A DNA stretch of 35,712 nucleotides, taken from Chitinophagaceae bacterium (GTDB lineage: Bacteria; Bacteroidota; Bacteroidia; Chitinophagales; UBA10324). Where the stretch lies: the NCBI GenBank assembly GCA_947469485.1, contig CANIPU010000024.1, positions 1-35,712 on the forward strand, given 5' to 3'. This document shows positions 17,779 to 26,254 of the stretch, piece after piece. A program made the position numbers and the translations under genes. The notes below the pieces were generated by a model. The model did not search any database. It saw only the letters and a program-made list of their open reading frames with translations, and had not been told where the DNA came from. The first letter of the stretch is position 1, and each line of letters begins with the position of its first letter.

Positions 17779-17792
17779 CCCATTCTATTTTT

Positions 17793-18779
17793 ATGATCGA
17801 ACAAAAAGGATTTTTAAATCGGCAACCTGTTTTTTTTCAAATGATGTTGTTGATTTTTCTGGTTTTTGCCTGCACCTATATTTTCACCATTGCGGCAATG
17901 GTAATTGTTGGTCCGTTATATGGAATTGACGGAGCCGATACTTTGATATTAAAAGCAGTAGAAAATCCGCAGGGAATAAAAGAAAACATGAACGAACTGA
18001 ATGCAATAAAACTCATTCAGTTCTTTTCATCGCTTGGTACATTTTTGATTCCGGCATTACTATTCGGCTTTACAAAAGGAATGGGTACTGATTTTTTAAA
18101 GTTGAGATCAAAAATCTCAGTACTTATGCTGGTGGCTGGTATGGCTCTCATTTATTTATCTGCACCGTTGGTAAATGAAATTTATAACCTGAATAAACTG
18201 ATTGACGCGAAGTGGCTCGGAAATTTTGGAAATGAGCTTTTAGAATCGGACAAGAAAAATAAGTTGCTTACTGATTTGTTTTTATTCATGCCGAACACAC
18301 AGGATTTATTTATAAATATTTTTGTTGTAGCCCTTATTCCTGCTATTGCCGAAGAGTTGTTTTTCAGAGGAGTGCTTCAGCAATTGTTTAAAGAGAGTTT
18401 TAAAAGTGTTCATCTTTCGGTTTGGATAACAGCTATGTTATTCAGCTTCATACATCTTGATTTTTATGGATTTATTCCCCGTGTTTTACTTGGCGCCCTG
18501 TTAGGATATTTATTTGTGTGGAGCAACAGTATGGTTGTAAATATTGGTGCGCATTTTATTAATAATGCATCGCAGATAGTTATGGTTTATTTTTTTCAAA
18601 GCGGAGTTATTTCTTTTGATGCTCAAAGTGATGAAAGCATGCCATGGTATATCACACTGCTGTTTTCATTAGTCATGGTGGGCTTGATTATATTTATATA
18701 TAAGAAACGGGTGATTGAGAAAGAACCTGAACCAGAAATAATTCCTGACTCAATTTTTCCTGATAATAATTATGGATAA
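17793..18779 (+). CDS. CPBP family intramembrane glutamic endopeptidase
   Basis: The 328-residue polytopic membrane protein belongs to the CAAX-protease/bacteriocin-processing (Abi) family. Its three active-site motifs are present: EELFFR (E187, E188, R192), FSFIHLDF (H221) and AHFINN (H254, N257/N258). Hydrophobic segments lie near 13-40, 73-95, 107-124, 172-186, 208-222, 228-242 and 280-302. ATG 17793 was chosen over GTG 17763 because the additional residues are polar and the ATG leaves a short cytoplasmic N-terminus. The last 8 bases overlap cdsA (ATGGATAA), so translation is coupled. The substrate is unknown; the coupling with cdsA hints at membrane or lipid homeostasis. Confidence 0.9.
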   Translation: MIEQKGFLNRQPVFFQMMLLIFLVFACTYIFTIAAMVIVGPLYGIDGADTLILKAVENPQGIKENMNELNAIKLIQFFSSLGTFLIPALLFGFTKGMGTDFLKLRSKISVLMLVAGMALIYLSAPLVNEIYNLNKLIDAKWLGNFGNELLESDKKNKLLTDLFLFMPNTQDLFINIFVVALIPAIAEELFFRGVLQQLFKESFKSVHLSVWITAMLFSFIHLDFYGFIPRVLLGALLGYLFVWSNSMVVNIGAHFINNASQIVMVYFFQSGVISFDAQSDESMPWYITLLFSLVMVGLIIFIYKKRVIEKEPEPEIIPDSIFPDNNYG

Positions 18780-19623
18780 AAAAGTTTTTGCAACCCGTAC
18801 ACTCTCTGCAATTGTTTTTGGAGTGATAATGCTTAGCGGGTTAACTTGGAATAAATACAGTTTTATTGTTTTAACAACAGTAATATGTGCCGGAAGCCTA
18901 TGGGAATATTTTGGTATAGTAGGCAGTGTTCAAACCTATTCCGATGAAAAGAAAAAAAAATTTCGGATTCTATCAACTGGTTTTGGTCTGGTGGTATTTT
19001 CTTTTTTCATAATTCCTTTATTTAATATTTTTTTATCGGGTTTTGTTGTGCTGGCCATTCCGCTTTTATTTTTATTGTTCAGTGCCGAATTTTTTTCAGG
19101 CGAAAAAAGAAGTTTTCAAAATACTGCTCTGAACTTAATGGGTGTTTTTTATATATCTATTCCGCTGGGGCTACTTCATTTACTCGTTTTTTTTCAATCA
19201 AATATTCACTGGAATTGGTTTCCTGGAAACATAAATGCCGTTTTAGGCTTGTTACTTTTGATTTGGACCAACGACACTTTTGCATATATCACAGGGTCCT
19301 TGATTGGAAAGCACAAGCTATTTCCTGCTATTTCACCCAAAAAAAGCTGGGAAGGATTTTTTGGTGGAATGGTTATGGCGTTGGTTGTGGCTGTGCTGAT
19401 TTCTCTTTGGCTCGACACATTGAAATTGCAGGATTGGATAGTTATCTCGCTAATCGCTTCAATAATCGGAACAATTGGAGATTTGTTTGAAAGCATGATT
19501 AAAAGAAATCTTGGAATTAAAGATTCGGGAACTATAATGCCAGGGCATGGAGGATTTCTTGATCGATTCGATGCCTTTATTTTTTGCATTCCCTTTGTTT
19601 TTGCCTACTTGTTTTTAAAATGA
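18772..19623 (+). CDS. cdsA: Phosphatidate cytidylyltransferase (CDP-diglyceride synthase)
   Basis: CdsA makes CDP-diacylglycerol from phosphatidic acid and CTP, the branch point for membrane phospholipids. The 283-residue protein has about eight hydrophobic segments and the family signature near the C-terminus: SMIKRNLGIKDSGTIMPGHGG followed by FLDRFD, with the conserved K-R, K-D and D-R-x-D residues. SPKKSWEGFFGG, an earlier conserved cytoplasmic loop, is also present. ATG 18772 overlaps the CPBP gene by 8 bases. psd follows after an 81-base gap that carries its own -7 box. Confidence 0.96.
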   Translation: MDKKVFATRTLSAIVFGVIMLSGLTWNKYSFIVLTTVICAGSLWEYFGIVGSVQTYSDEKKKKFRILSTGFGLVVFSFFIIPLFNIFLSGFVVLAIPLLFLLFSAEFFSGEKRSFQNTALNLMGVFYISIPLGLLHLLVFFQSNIHWNWFPGNINAVLGLLLLIWTNDTFAYITGSLIGKHKLFPAISPKKSWEGFFGGMVMALVVAVLISLWLDTLKLQDWIVISLIASIIGTIGDLFESMIKRNLGIKDSGTIMPGHGGFLDRFDAFIFCIPFVFAYLFLK

Positions 19624-19678
19624 AATGAGAACGGATTTCTTTTAAAAAATCATTCCTTTTATCCCCATAATCTTATTT

Positions 19679-19686
19679 TAACTTTG
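19679..19686 (+). promoter_or_regulatory. -7 element upstream of psd
   Basis: TAACTTTG is an exact TAnnTTTG match, ending 18 bases before the psd ATG at 19705. No clear TTG sits at the -33 distance. It suggests psd can be transcribed separately from cdsA, with a very short leader. Confidence 0.4.
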
Positions 19687-19704
19687 TACTAGAAATTTCT
19701 GCTG

Positions 19705-20364
19705 ATGTACATTCATAAGGAAGGTTTTGCTACCCTATTAATTCTTGTTGTTGCACTTATTGCAATAAATTTTGGTGCTTATTGTGCACTATCTGCTGAA
19801 GATTTGATTCAAATTGTTCTGGCTGCAGCCTCGGTCATTTTCTTTTTAATGGTTGCATCATTCTTTCGAAACCCGAAAAGAAATTTGACTCAAAACGATG
19901 ATCTGGTAATTTCTCCATGCGATGGCAAAGTGGTAGTTATTGAAGAAACAGACGAAAATGAATATTTTAATGATCGCCGGATTCAGATTTCAATATTTAT
20001 GTCGCCTGCAAATGTTCACATCAACAGGAATCCGGTTAAAGGCAAGGTCGAATATGTAAAATATCATCCAGGTAAATATCTGGTTGCATGGCACCCGAAA
20101 TCATCAACTGAAAATGAAAGAAATACGGTTGTAATTAACAATGGAACTGCATCAATATTATTCAGGCAGATTGCCGGGAAAGTGGCCCGAAAAATTGTTT
20201 GTTATTTAAAAGGAGGTGAAACTGTTTCACAGGGTTCCGAAATGGGTTTTATTAAATTCGGATCGCGGGTGGATTTGTTCTTGCCAATTGGTTCAAAAGT
20301 GGAAGTAAAACTTCAGGATTTGGTTAGAGGTGGTGAAAGTATTATTGCTCAGATTAAAAAATAA
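19705..20364 (+). CDS. psd: Phosphatidylserine decarboxylase proenzyme, short (archaeal-type) class
   Basis: Psd converts phosphatidylserine to phosphatidylethanolamine using a self-generated pyruvoyl group. The 219-residue protein belongs to the short PSD-A class. Two hydrophobic segments (about 8-30 and 33-52) anchor it, RNPKR follows, and the catalytic domain has SPCDGKV (D73), SPANVHINR (H105) and the self-cleavage site FGSRVDLFLP, in which S187 would become the pyruvoyl group between beta and alpha chains. No phosphatidylserine synthase (pssA) gene is adjacent, although it often neighbours psd in this phylum. The nearby cdsA supplies CDP-diacylglycerol for the preceding step. Confidence 0.95.
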   Translation: MYIHKEGFATLLILVVALIAINFGAYCALSAEDLIQIVLAAASVIFFLMVASFFRNPKRNLTQNDDLVISPCDGKVVVIEETDENEYFNDRRIQISIFMSPANVHINRNPVKGKVEYVKYHPGKYLVAWHPKSSTENERNTVVINNGTASILFRQIAGKVARKIVCYLKGGETVSQGSEMGFIKFGSRVDLFLPIGSKVEVKLQDLVRGGESIIAQIKK

Positions 20365-20366
20365 TA

Positions 20367-20399
20367 TTGGGTAAATTGAACCAAATTGCTTTACATTTG
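20367..20399 (+). promoter_or_regulatory. Putative promoter of the cysteine-rich secreted protein gene
   Basis: TACATTTG (20392-20399) matches the -7 consensus exactly; TTG at 20367-20369 is a -33 candidate with a 22-base spacer. The ATG follows 28 bases later at 20428. Confidence 0.5.
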
Positions 20400-20427
20400 A
20401 TTTGAAATAAACAAAATCAATAAAATC

Positions 20428-20781
20428 ATGAAAAAACTTTTTTATCTCGCAGTAATGCTTTGCTTTATCCAGGTTGGAATTTCAAAGGCACAAACTTCAG
20501 TAAGTACTGATAAACAAAAACAAGAAACTGTATCAACTCAAACTACGAATGATACAAAACATGTTTCTGGATCATGTGATTCAAAAAAACCTGTTACAAC
20601 TTCAACATCATGCACTTCTTCAAAAGAGAACCCTACATGTTGCCAGAAAAAAACAACTTCATCTTGTTGTTCAGGAGTTAGCAGTACTGGTAAAACCACT
20701 TCTGTAAAAAATGACAAGAAGAAACTTGAAGTTGAAAAAGACGCTTCAATCAAACAAAATACAGGAACAACTCCTAAATAA
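20428..20781 (+). CDS. Small secreted Ser/Thr/Lys/Cys-rich protein, function unknown
   Basis: I do not recognise this 117-residue protein. A signal peptide is clear (MKKLFYLAVMLCFIQVGISKA, cleavage before QTS). The mature chain of about 95 residues is low in hydrophobic residues, rich in Thr, Ser and Lys, and looks disordered. Six cysteines lie in its middle: GSCD, TSCT, PTCC and SSCC. Two CC pairs plus spaced cysteines suggest metal binding or disulfide bonding, but no defined motif fits. It has its own promoter and a strong terminator, so it is a monocistronic unit, which supports it being a real gene. It is isolated between psd and convergent radC. Confidence 0.75.
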   Translation: MKKLFYLAVMLCFIQVGISKAQTSVSTDKQKQETVSTQTTNDTKHVSGSCDSKKPVTTSTSCTSSKENPTCCQKKTTSSCCSGVSSTGKTTSVKNDKKKLEVEKDASIKQNTGTTPK

Positions 20782-20804
20782 AATTTTTTAAAATTACATT
20801 TTCC

Positions 20805-20842
20805 AAAACCCCGATTCGAATGAATCGGGGTTTTGTTTTTTT
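20805..20842. terminator. Bidirectional intrinsic terminator between the Cys-rich protein gene and radC
   Basis: AAAACCCCGATTC (20805-20817) pairs perfectly with GAATCGGGGTTTT (20822-20834) around a GAAT loop, followed by G and seven T. The A-run on the left lets it serve radC (stop at 20862) on the minus strand as well. Confidence 0.93.
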
Positions 20843-20861
20843 ATATCAATATAAACTGAAA

Positions 20862-21572
20862 TCAGAAGTTAATTAAGCCTTCATCGGCAAAACTGTAATA
20901 CCCTTTTTCGGCAACGATAATGTGGTCGAGCACTTTTATATCAAGCATTTTTCCGGCTTCCACTGTTTTCTTCGTCATGTCAATATCCTGATCGCTTGGA
21001 TTTAAATTCCCTGACGGATGATTGTGACACAGAATAATTGACACAGCATTATAGCGAATGGCATAATTGAAAATAATACGCGCATCGGCAACAGTTCCGG
21101 TAATGCCACCGGCACTTATCCGTTCGCTCTGAATAATTTTATTCGCACGATTCATAAACAACACATGAAATTCTTCGTGCGCCAGCTCACCGATCGTAGG
21201 CTGCATGAAATTGAATACATCTCGACTTCCAGTTACTTTATTTAATTCAAGCGCTTCTGATTTTTGTCTTCTTCTACCGAGCTCCAATGCAGCAACCAAT
21301 GTGATTGCTTTTGTTTCGCCAATTCCTTTAATATTTTTTTCTAACAGTTCCTGTACCGAAAGTTTGCCGAGTTTATTCAAATCATTTGCAAAAGCATTCA
21401 ATATTTTTTTCGAAACTTCTGTTACAGGTTCATTTTTTACTCCAGTGCGAAGCAGAATGGCAATCAATTCAGCATCGGTCAATGCCTGTTTCCCTTTCAG
21501 CAATAATTTTTCACGGGGTTGATCTTCTTCCGCCCAATGCTTCACCGTAAAATTTTCAGGATAAGATTTCAT
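20862..21572 (-). CDS. radC: RadC family JAB1/MPN-domain protein
   Basis: RadC was named as a DNA-repair protein, but its biochemical function is unproven. The 236-residue protein has an N-terminal UPF0758 helix-hairpin-helix region (LTDAELIAILLRTG, then GIGETKAITLVAALELGRR) and a C-terminal JAMM metalloprotease-like domain. That domain has HEEFHVLFMNRANKII and the zinc motif CHNHPSGNLNPSDQD (H-x-H-x7-D pattern with an upstream Glu). ATG 21572 is preferred over an in-frame TTG six bases upstream. It lies 36 bases downstream of the propeller protein on the same strand and may be transcribed with it. It ends at the shared bidirectional terminator. Confidence 0.94.
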   Translation of the reverse strand: MKSYPENFTVKHWAEEDQPREKLLLKGKQALTDAELIAILLRTGVKNEPVTEVSKKILNAFANDLNKLGKLSVQELLEKNIKGIGETKAITLVAALELGRRRQKSEALELNKVTGSRDVFNFMQPTIGELAHEEFHVLFMNRANKIIQSERISAGGITGTVADARIIFNYAIRYNAVSIILCHNHPSGNLNPSDQDIDMTKKTVEAGKMLDIKVLDHIIVAEKGYYSFADEGLINF

Positions 21573-21608
21573 AAACAAAAAATTGCTTAAGCAAGATAGA
21601 AATGATTT

Positions 21609-24548
21609 TTAAATCCCTTCCACCTCTTCTCGCTCTTCTGTTTTCGGTTTATTCTCCTTCTTCTTAATGGTGAAAGAAGTTTTTGCATTTGCGCCATCAG
21701 CAGTTTTGAATTCTACAGAATATTTCCCGGGAGAGAGATAATAATTTCCATCTTCGGCTTTCAGATAATTGTTTTTGTCTTTTGTGTTCAGTGAATTTTT
21801 AAATGCATCAACTGCATTTGCATCAACTGCTAAATTGTATTTTGCGAAATTGATTCCGGCTTCGCTGGTGTCCTTAAAAGTTGCAACCACAATACCGCTG
21901 TCAGATTTTATCTGAAGAGTGGTGATTCCTTTTTGCTTTACATAAAACGGAATTGAAATTTTCATTTGCATTGGTTCGTAGAACGAAGAAAATTTCTTCC
22001 CGAGATTTTTATTGTAGTTAAAATCATTGACCGTGAACGGATGAATGTATTCGCTCACCACACTGTCGGTGAGTTGCTGAACTAAATTGAGTTTTGCTTT
22101 ATAAAGCGAGCGACCATGAGTGCCAAGCACAATTTCATTTGCTGTAGTTTGAATCGCAATGTCATGAATCGCCACTCTCGGTAGTGCACCGTTCATTGCC
22201 ATAAAGTTTTTTCCGCGGTTAAGTGATACATACAATCCATTATCTGTTCCGACATAAATAATGTTTTCATTCTTCGGGTCTTCCTTCACCACATTGATAG
22301 GTTCAAACGGTAAATCAGTTCCGATTTGTTTCCATGTTTTTCCGAAATCATCACTCATATACAAGTACGGAGAAAAATTATCGAAGCGATAACCATTCAT
22401 CGAAACATAAATTCTGCTTTCAGAAAAGGCAGATGCAGTCACACGACTCACATACAGATTTTGTGGAAGCGAAGAAGAAATTTTTGTCCAGGTATTGCCA
22501 CCATCTTTTGTGAGTTGAACATTTCCATCATCAGTGCCGATATAAATTTCTCCGAAGCGAAACGGCGATTCAGAAATTGTAGTGATTGTGTTGTATGGCA
22601 CATCGCCGGTTTTGTCCTGGTTGGTTAAGTCAGCTGAAATTGGTTCGAAAGATTTCCCCTGATTCATGCTGCGATACAATTTGTTAGTGCCGAAGTAGAG
22701 AATATCCTGATTGAATTTCGAGAGGAGAATCGGAGTTTGCCAGTTGTAGCGCAACGGACTTTCACCCAAATCAATTGTGGGTCGCACATCTTCAGATTCA
22801 GTTGTAGTCTTATTTATTTTTCCGTAATAACCGAACTGCGAGCCCGCATACACGGTGTTGTTGTCGCGTGTATCCACCTGCACCTGCATCCCATCTCCAC
22901 CATAAATAAATTTGTAAGGATATTGTCCTTCCTGCATCCAGTTGGTAGACGGAGTGTAATCGGAAGAACCCGTCCACACACCATTATCCTGCAAGCCGCC
23001 ATATACATTGTATGGTTTATCGTTGTCAACTGTTATACTATAAAACTGCCCGACAGCAGGAGTGTTGCACTTGAACCAGTTCTCCCCGAAATCATAAGAA
23101 ATGTTCACTCCGCCATCATTACCAATTATCATGTGTCCGTCTTTCTTCGCATCGAACCAGACTGCATGATGGTCGCCGTGAGTGTTGTCGCCATCTATGG
23201 TTTTGAAAGTAATGCCGCCATCTTTCGACATGATCATTGGTACTCCGCACAACACAATTTTTTTATCATCAAATGGTGAGAGAAATATTTTTCCGAAATA
23301 ATAACCATAAGTGTAAACAAGTCCGTTGAGTTTTGCGGTGTCAATTTTTTTCCATGTTGCACCTGCATCATCACTGCGATATAATTCAGCACCAATGATG
23401 GGTGTATTGAAGAGCGAGTTGTTTGCATCGTTGAGATAATCAATGAGCGCTGATGGTTTTATTTTTTCCTTCTTCACCATGTCTTTCACTTTCTCCGCCG
23501 AATATTTTTCGGGGAAACCATTCTCATCTAAAAAACTTTGCAGCTTTTCGTTATTGAGCGAAAGAAAATTTTCTTTCGTAATGTCTTTCAAATCATCAAC
23601 AGTATAAGTGGTGGTGTCTTTATTCTTTTCTTTTGCGCGGTGATTCTGATTATCAAGAATCGCATAAAGCACATTTGAGTTCTGAAATGAAACAGCCACA
23701 CCAATTCTTCCGACTCCTGCATTGTGCGGAAAACCATTTGATGAAGTTGTAATCAGTTTCCAAGTATCTCCACCATCAACAGATTTATATAATCCACTGC
23801 CTTCTCCGCTTTCCGAAAAATTCCATGCGCGACGGTCGCGCTGCCACATACACGCATAAACGATTTGTGCATTTGGAGGGTCAGCAATCAAATCAGCACA
23901 GCCCGCTAAATCGTTTACGAACAAAACCTGCTTCCAAGTATTTCCTCCATCGGTAGTTTTATAAATTCCTCTTTCCTTATTCGAAGAATACAAGTGACCC
24001 ATTGCAGCAACAAGTATTGTATTGGTATCTGCTACGCTCAATAAAATTTTTCCGATGTGGTGCGATTCAGGCAAACCTTTCCATTGCCAGTTTTTGCCGC
24101 CATCACTGCTTTTATAAATTCCGATTCCGGAATACGATGAGCGACTGCTGTTTGCTTCACCGGTTCCCACCCATATTTGTTTGTTGTGATTCCAGTCTAC
24201 TGCGAAATCACCTATTGATAAAACATTCTCGTTATCAAAAATCGGAGTGAATGACTGACCATTATTTGTTGTGTGCCACAATCCGCCACTTGCATAAGCC
24301 ACATAAAACTCAGTAGGGTCATTGGGATTCACATCAAGGTCAATGCATCGTCCGCTCATGATGCTTGGCCCAATGTTGGTGAACGAAATGTTCTTCACCA
24401 ATGAATTTTCTTCCAGTGATTTTCTTTTTTCTATTCCGGAAATCCGGTCAGTACAAAGGGTCGGTAGAATTGTTTGTGAAAATGAAAGTTGAAAGCTGAA
24501 AATATTTATGCTACAAACAGCTGAAAGATGAAGGAAGTATTTCTTCAT
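21609..24548 (-). CDS. Secreted sortilin/VPS10-type BNR-repeat propeller protein
   Basis: The 979-residue protein has a signal peptide (about 1-24) and then at least ten Asp-box (BNR) motifs of the form S/T-x-D-x-G-x-x-W/F. Examples are KSSDGGKNW, KTTDGGNTW, KSVDGGDTW, RSDDAGATW, LTKDGGNTW and MSDDFGKTW. This pattern marks one or two large beta-propellers like the VPS10/sortilin and photosystem-assembly YCF48 folds. A helical, Lys-rich insertion with KDTTTYTVDDLKDITKENFLS lies near 305-370. Residues after about 840 form a different, probably beta-sandwich domain ending in a charged tail (KKKENKPKTEEREEVEGI). There is no T9SS sorting domain or lipobox, so it is probably periplasmic. Glycosidase activity is sometimes annotated for this family but is not supported by a catalytic motif here. 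Confidence 0.85.
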   Translation of the reverse strand: MKKYFLHLSAVCSINIFSFQLSFSQTILPTLCTDRISGIEKRKSLEENSLVKNISFTNIGPSIMSGRCIDLDVNPNDPTEFYVAYASGGLWHTTNNGQSFTPIFDNENVLSIGDFAVDWNHNKQIWVGTGEANSSRSSYSGIGIYKSSDGGKNWQWKGLPESHHIGKILLSVADTNTILVAAMGHLYSSNKERGIYKTTDGGNTWKQVLFVNDLAGCADLIADPPNAQIVYACMWQRDRRAWNFSESGEGSGLYKSVDGGDTWKLITTSSNGFPHNAGVGRIGVAVSFQNSNVLYAILDNQNHRAKEKNKDTTTYTVDDLKDITKENFLSLNNEKLQSFLDENGFPEKYSAEKVKDMVKKEKIKPSALIDYLNDANNSLFNTPIIGAELYRSDDAGATWKKIDTAKLNGLVYTYGYYFGKIFLSPFDDKKIVLCGVPMIMSKDGGITFKTIDGDNTHGDHHAVWFDAKKDGHMIIGNDGGVNISYDFGENWFKCNTPAVGQFYSITVDNDKPYNVYGGLQDNGVWTGSSDYTPSTNWMQEGQYPYKFIYGGDGMQVQVDTRDNNTVYAGSQFGYYGKINKTTTESEDVRPTIDLGESPLRYNWQTPILLSKFNQDILYFGTNKLYRSMNQGKSFEPISADLTNQDKTGDVPYNTITTISESPFRFGEIYIGTDDGNVQLTKDGGNTWTKISSSLPQNLYVSRVTASAFSESRIYVSMNGYRFDNFSPYLYMSDDFGKTWKQIGTDLPFEPINVVKEDPKNENIIYVGTDNGLYVSLNRGKNFMAMNGALPRVAIHDIAIQTTANEIVLGTHGRSLYKAKLNLVQQLTDSVVSEYIHPFTVNDFNYNKNLGKKFSSFYEPMQMKISIPFYVKQKGITTLQIKSDSGIVVATFKDTSEAGINFAKYNLAVDANAVDAFKNSLNTKDKNNYLKAEDGNYYLSPGKYSVEFKTADGANAKTSFTIKKKENKPKTEEREEVEGI

Positions 24549-24681
24549 AAGTAATAGGTATTTTGGCGAAAGATAAAATAGTGATTGGATTTACTCAGAT
24601 GCAACCAAATATTAATTGATTTAAATCAAGACACTTGCATCCATTTTTGGTTTTCTTTGCTCTATCAAAAAAACAATTCAC

Positions 24682-25389
24682 ATGAAAAACATTTTTTCCT
24701 TTTTATCTACTCTTCTTTTAGTAGTTGCTTTACAGCAAAATCTTTCTGCACAAAACTCTCCCAAATTCATGAATACGAAAGATGAAGATGGCCCATTAAA
24801 AAATTCGGTAAAAATGAATTTAATGAATGCTGCATTTTCATATCCATCATTTGCATATGAAAGAAGATTGAACGAACATGTTGCGTTTCAATTGGAAGGT
24901 GCGTTTAGAATGGGAAGTAAAGCCAATACTGCCTCAACCAGTATATCAAACGATTCAAAATCAGTTTCATCTTATGTTATATATCCTTCAATGAGATATT
25001 ATTTCTATGAAAGTAAAAAAATGAAACTTGAGAATTATTTCAGTCTGTTTTATAAGTACAGAAGTTTTCAATCTAAAAATGATCATTCATCAGATTACGA
25101 TTCATATAACAATCCTAATTATATTGATTATAGTAATACCTATACAGAAACTACCAATGGGGCAGGTTTATTGTTAGGGGTACAAACTGCAAATACTTCT
25201 CATTTTGTTTTTGATTTATACTTTGGAACACAATTACAAAGCAGTATCGGAAGCTGGGATTTTTATGATAAGGATGCCAGCCTATCGGGTTTCAAGCAAA
25301 ACTATTCATTGGGTTCTGCCTCTGATGTTTTTTCAGTTATGAACTCTTCAAGTTTAAGAGCAGGATTTACAATAGGAGTTCGGTTCTAA
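24682..25389 (+). CDS. Putative outer-membrane beta-barrel protein, function unknown
   Basis: The 235-residue protein has a signal peptide (1-23, ending LSA-QNS). Alternating hydrophobic and polar strands with aromatic girdles follow (FAYERRLNEHVAFQLEGAFRMG, YVIYPSMRYYFYE, MKLENYFSLFYKYRSF, GAGLLLGVQT, FVFDLYFGTQL). The last strand, SLRAGFTIGVRF, ends in a terminal Phe, the usual outer-membrane insertion signal. The size fits an 8- to 10-stranded barrel similar to DUF3575-type proteins, but I cannot assign a family firmly. It stands alone: upstream is the divergent propeller gene, downstream the convergent pirin gene. A longer out-of-frame reading from 24585 has no support. Confidence 0.75.
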   Translation: MKNIFSFLSTLLLVVALQQNLSAQNSPKFMNTKDEDGPLKNSVKMNLMNAAFSYPSFAYERRLNEHVAFQLEGAFRMGSKANTASTSISNDSKSVSSYVIYPSMRYYFYESKKMKLENYFSLFYKYRSFQSKNDHSSDYDSYNNPNYIDYSNTYTETTNGAGLLLGVQTANTSHFVFDLYFGTQLQSSIGSWDFYDKDASLSGFKQNYSLGSASDVFSVMNSSSLRAGFTIGVRF

Positions 25390-25424
25390 AAATTTAATGA
25401 AATTACTAACCCTGAGTTTTTTGA

Positions 25425-25459
25425 TTTAGTAAATAAAATTTTAAACAATTTTTACTAAA
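25425..25459. terminator. Weak AT-rich inverted repeat between convergent genes
   Basis: TTTAGTAAA (25425-25433) is exactly complementary to TTTACTAAA (25451-25459), with a 17-base loop, spanning the stop of the pirin gene. The stem is nearly all A-T pairs, so it is at best a weak terminator for the two convergent genes. Confidence 0.3.
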
Positions 25460-26168
25460 CCATTGGTAATTCCATTATTAAAATTTCTGAATTGGCAGTA
25501 GCATTTAAACTAAGCACACTTTCTGATTCTGAGATTCCTAAACCATCACGACGATTAAGTTGGTTTCCATCAACGGTTACGCTTCCTTCAATTACAAAAA
25601 TATAGGCTCCATTTTCCGGCCGACGAAATTTGTAATGGGTTTCCTGACCAGCATCAAATTGCCCGATATGGAACCATGCCTCTTGTTTAATCCACAACCC
25701 TTTTTCAATAGGACCCGGTTCTACTATTTTCTGCCACCGGTTTTTTCGTTCACTTAACTCAAGGGTCATTTGATCATAGCGAGGTTTAATATTTCGTTCA
25801 TTAGGGAACACCCAGATCTGTAACAGTTTTGCCGGAGCATCCTTACTATGGTTGTATTCGCTATGATAAATTCCGGTGCCCGCACTCATCACTTGAATTT
25901 CGCCGGGTTTTATGACACCGATATTTCCCATGCTGTCCTTATGTTCAAGTGCACCTTCAAGCATAATAGTGATGATTTCCATATTGTCGTGCGGGTGCAT
26001 TCCGAATCCTGTACCACCTGCAATAATATCATCATTTAAAACCCGCAACACTCCAAAGTGCATTCGGGTTGGGTCATAATAATCGGCAAAACTGAAAGTG
26101 AGATTTGTTTTCAGCCACCCGTGATCTGCCTTTCCTCGAGAATCTGCTTTATGTAAAATTGTTTTCAT
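25455..26168 (-). CDS. Pirin family bicupin protein
   Basis: The 237-residue protein is a two-cupin pirin like E. coli YhhW. The N-terminal cupin carries the metal site: GFGMHPHDNMEIITIMLEG (two His) and the later GIYHSEYNHS (His and Glu/His ligands). PGEIQVMSAGTG is the characteristic pirin loop. The C-terminal cupin (from about 165) has IFVIEGSVTVDGNQL but no metal ligands, as in the family. YhhW shows quercetin 2,3-dioxygenase activity in vitro; the natural substrate is unknown. It is monocistronic, cytoplasmic, and divergent from the GNAT gene. Confidence 0.92.
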   Translation of the reverse strand: MKTILHKADSRGKADHGWLKTNLTFSFADYYDPTRMHFGVLRVLNDDIIAGGTGFGMHPHDNMEIITIMLEGALEHKDSMGNIGVIKPGEIQVMSAGTGIYHSEYNHSKDAPAKLLQIWVFPNERNIKPRYDQMTLELSERKNRWQKIVEPGPIEKGLWIKQEAWFHIGQFDAGQETHYKFRRPENGAYIFVIEGSVTVDGNQLNRRDGLGISESESVLSLNATANSEILIMELPMV

Positions 26169-26254
26169 GGTGTTAATTATATTTCAACCTGAACAATGAT
26201 AAAGAAAAATGATTCCATTAAAATTGTTCAACTTATATAATTGCTAAAAAATAT

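Noticed and set aside
21583-21594. Perfect 12-base palindrome TTGCTTAAGCAA between the propeller gene and radC
   Set aside because: Palindromes of this length are expected several times by chance in 35 kb, and it has no flanking T-run to act as a terminator.
22737-23279. 180-codon plus-strand reading frame opposite the propeller gene
   Set aside because: It is antisense to a convincing Asp-box repeat gene and has no domain or signal; it is a shadow of the opposite strand.
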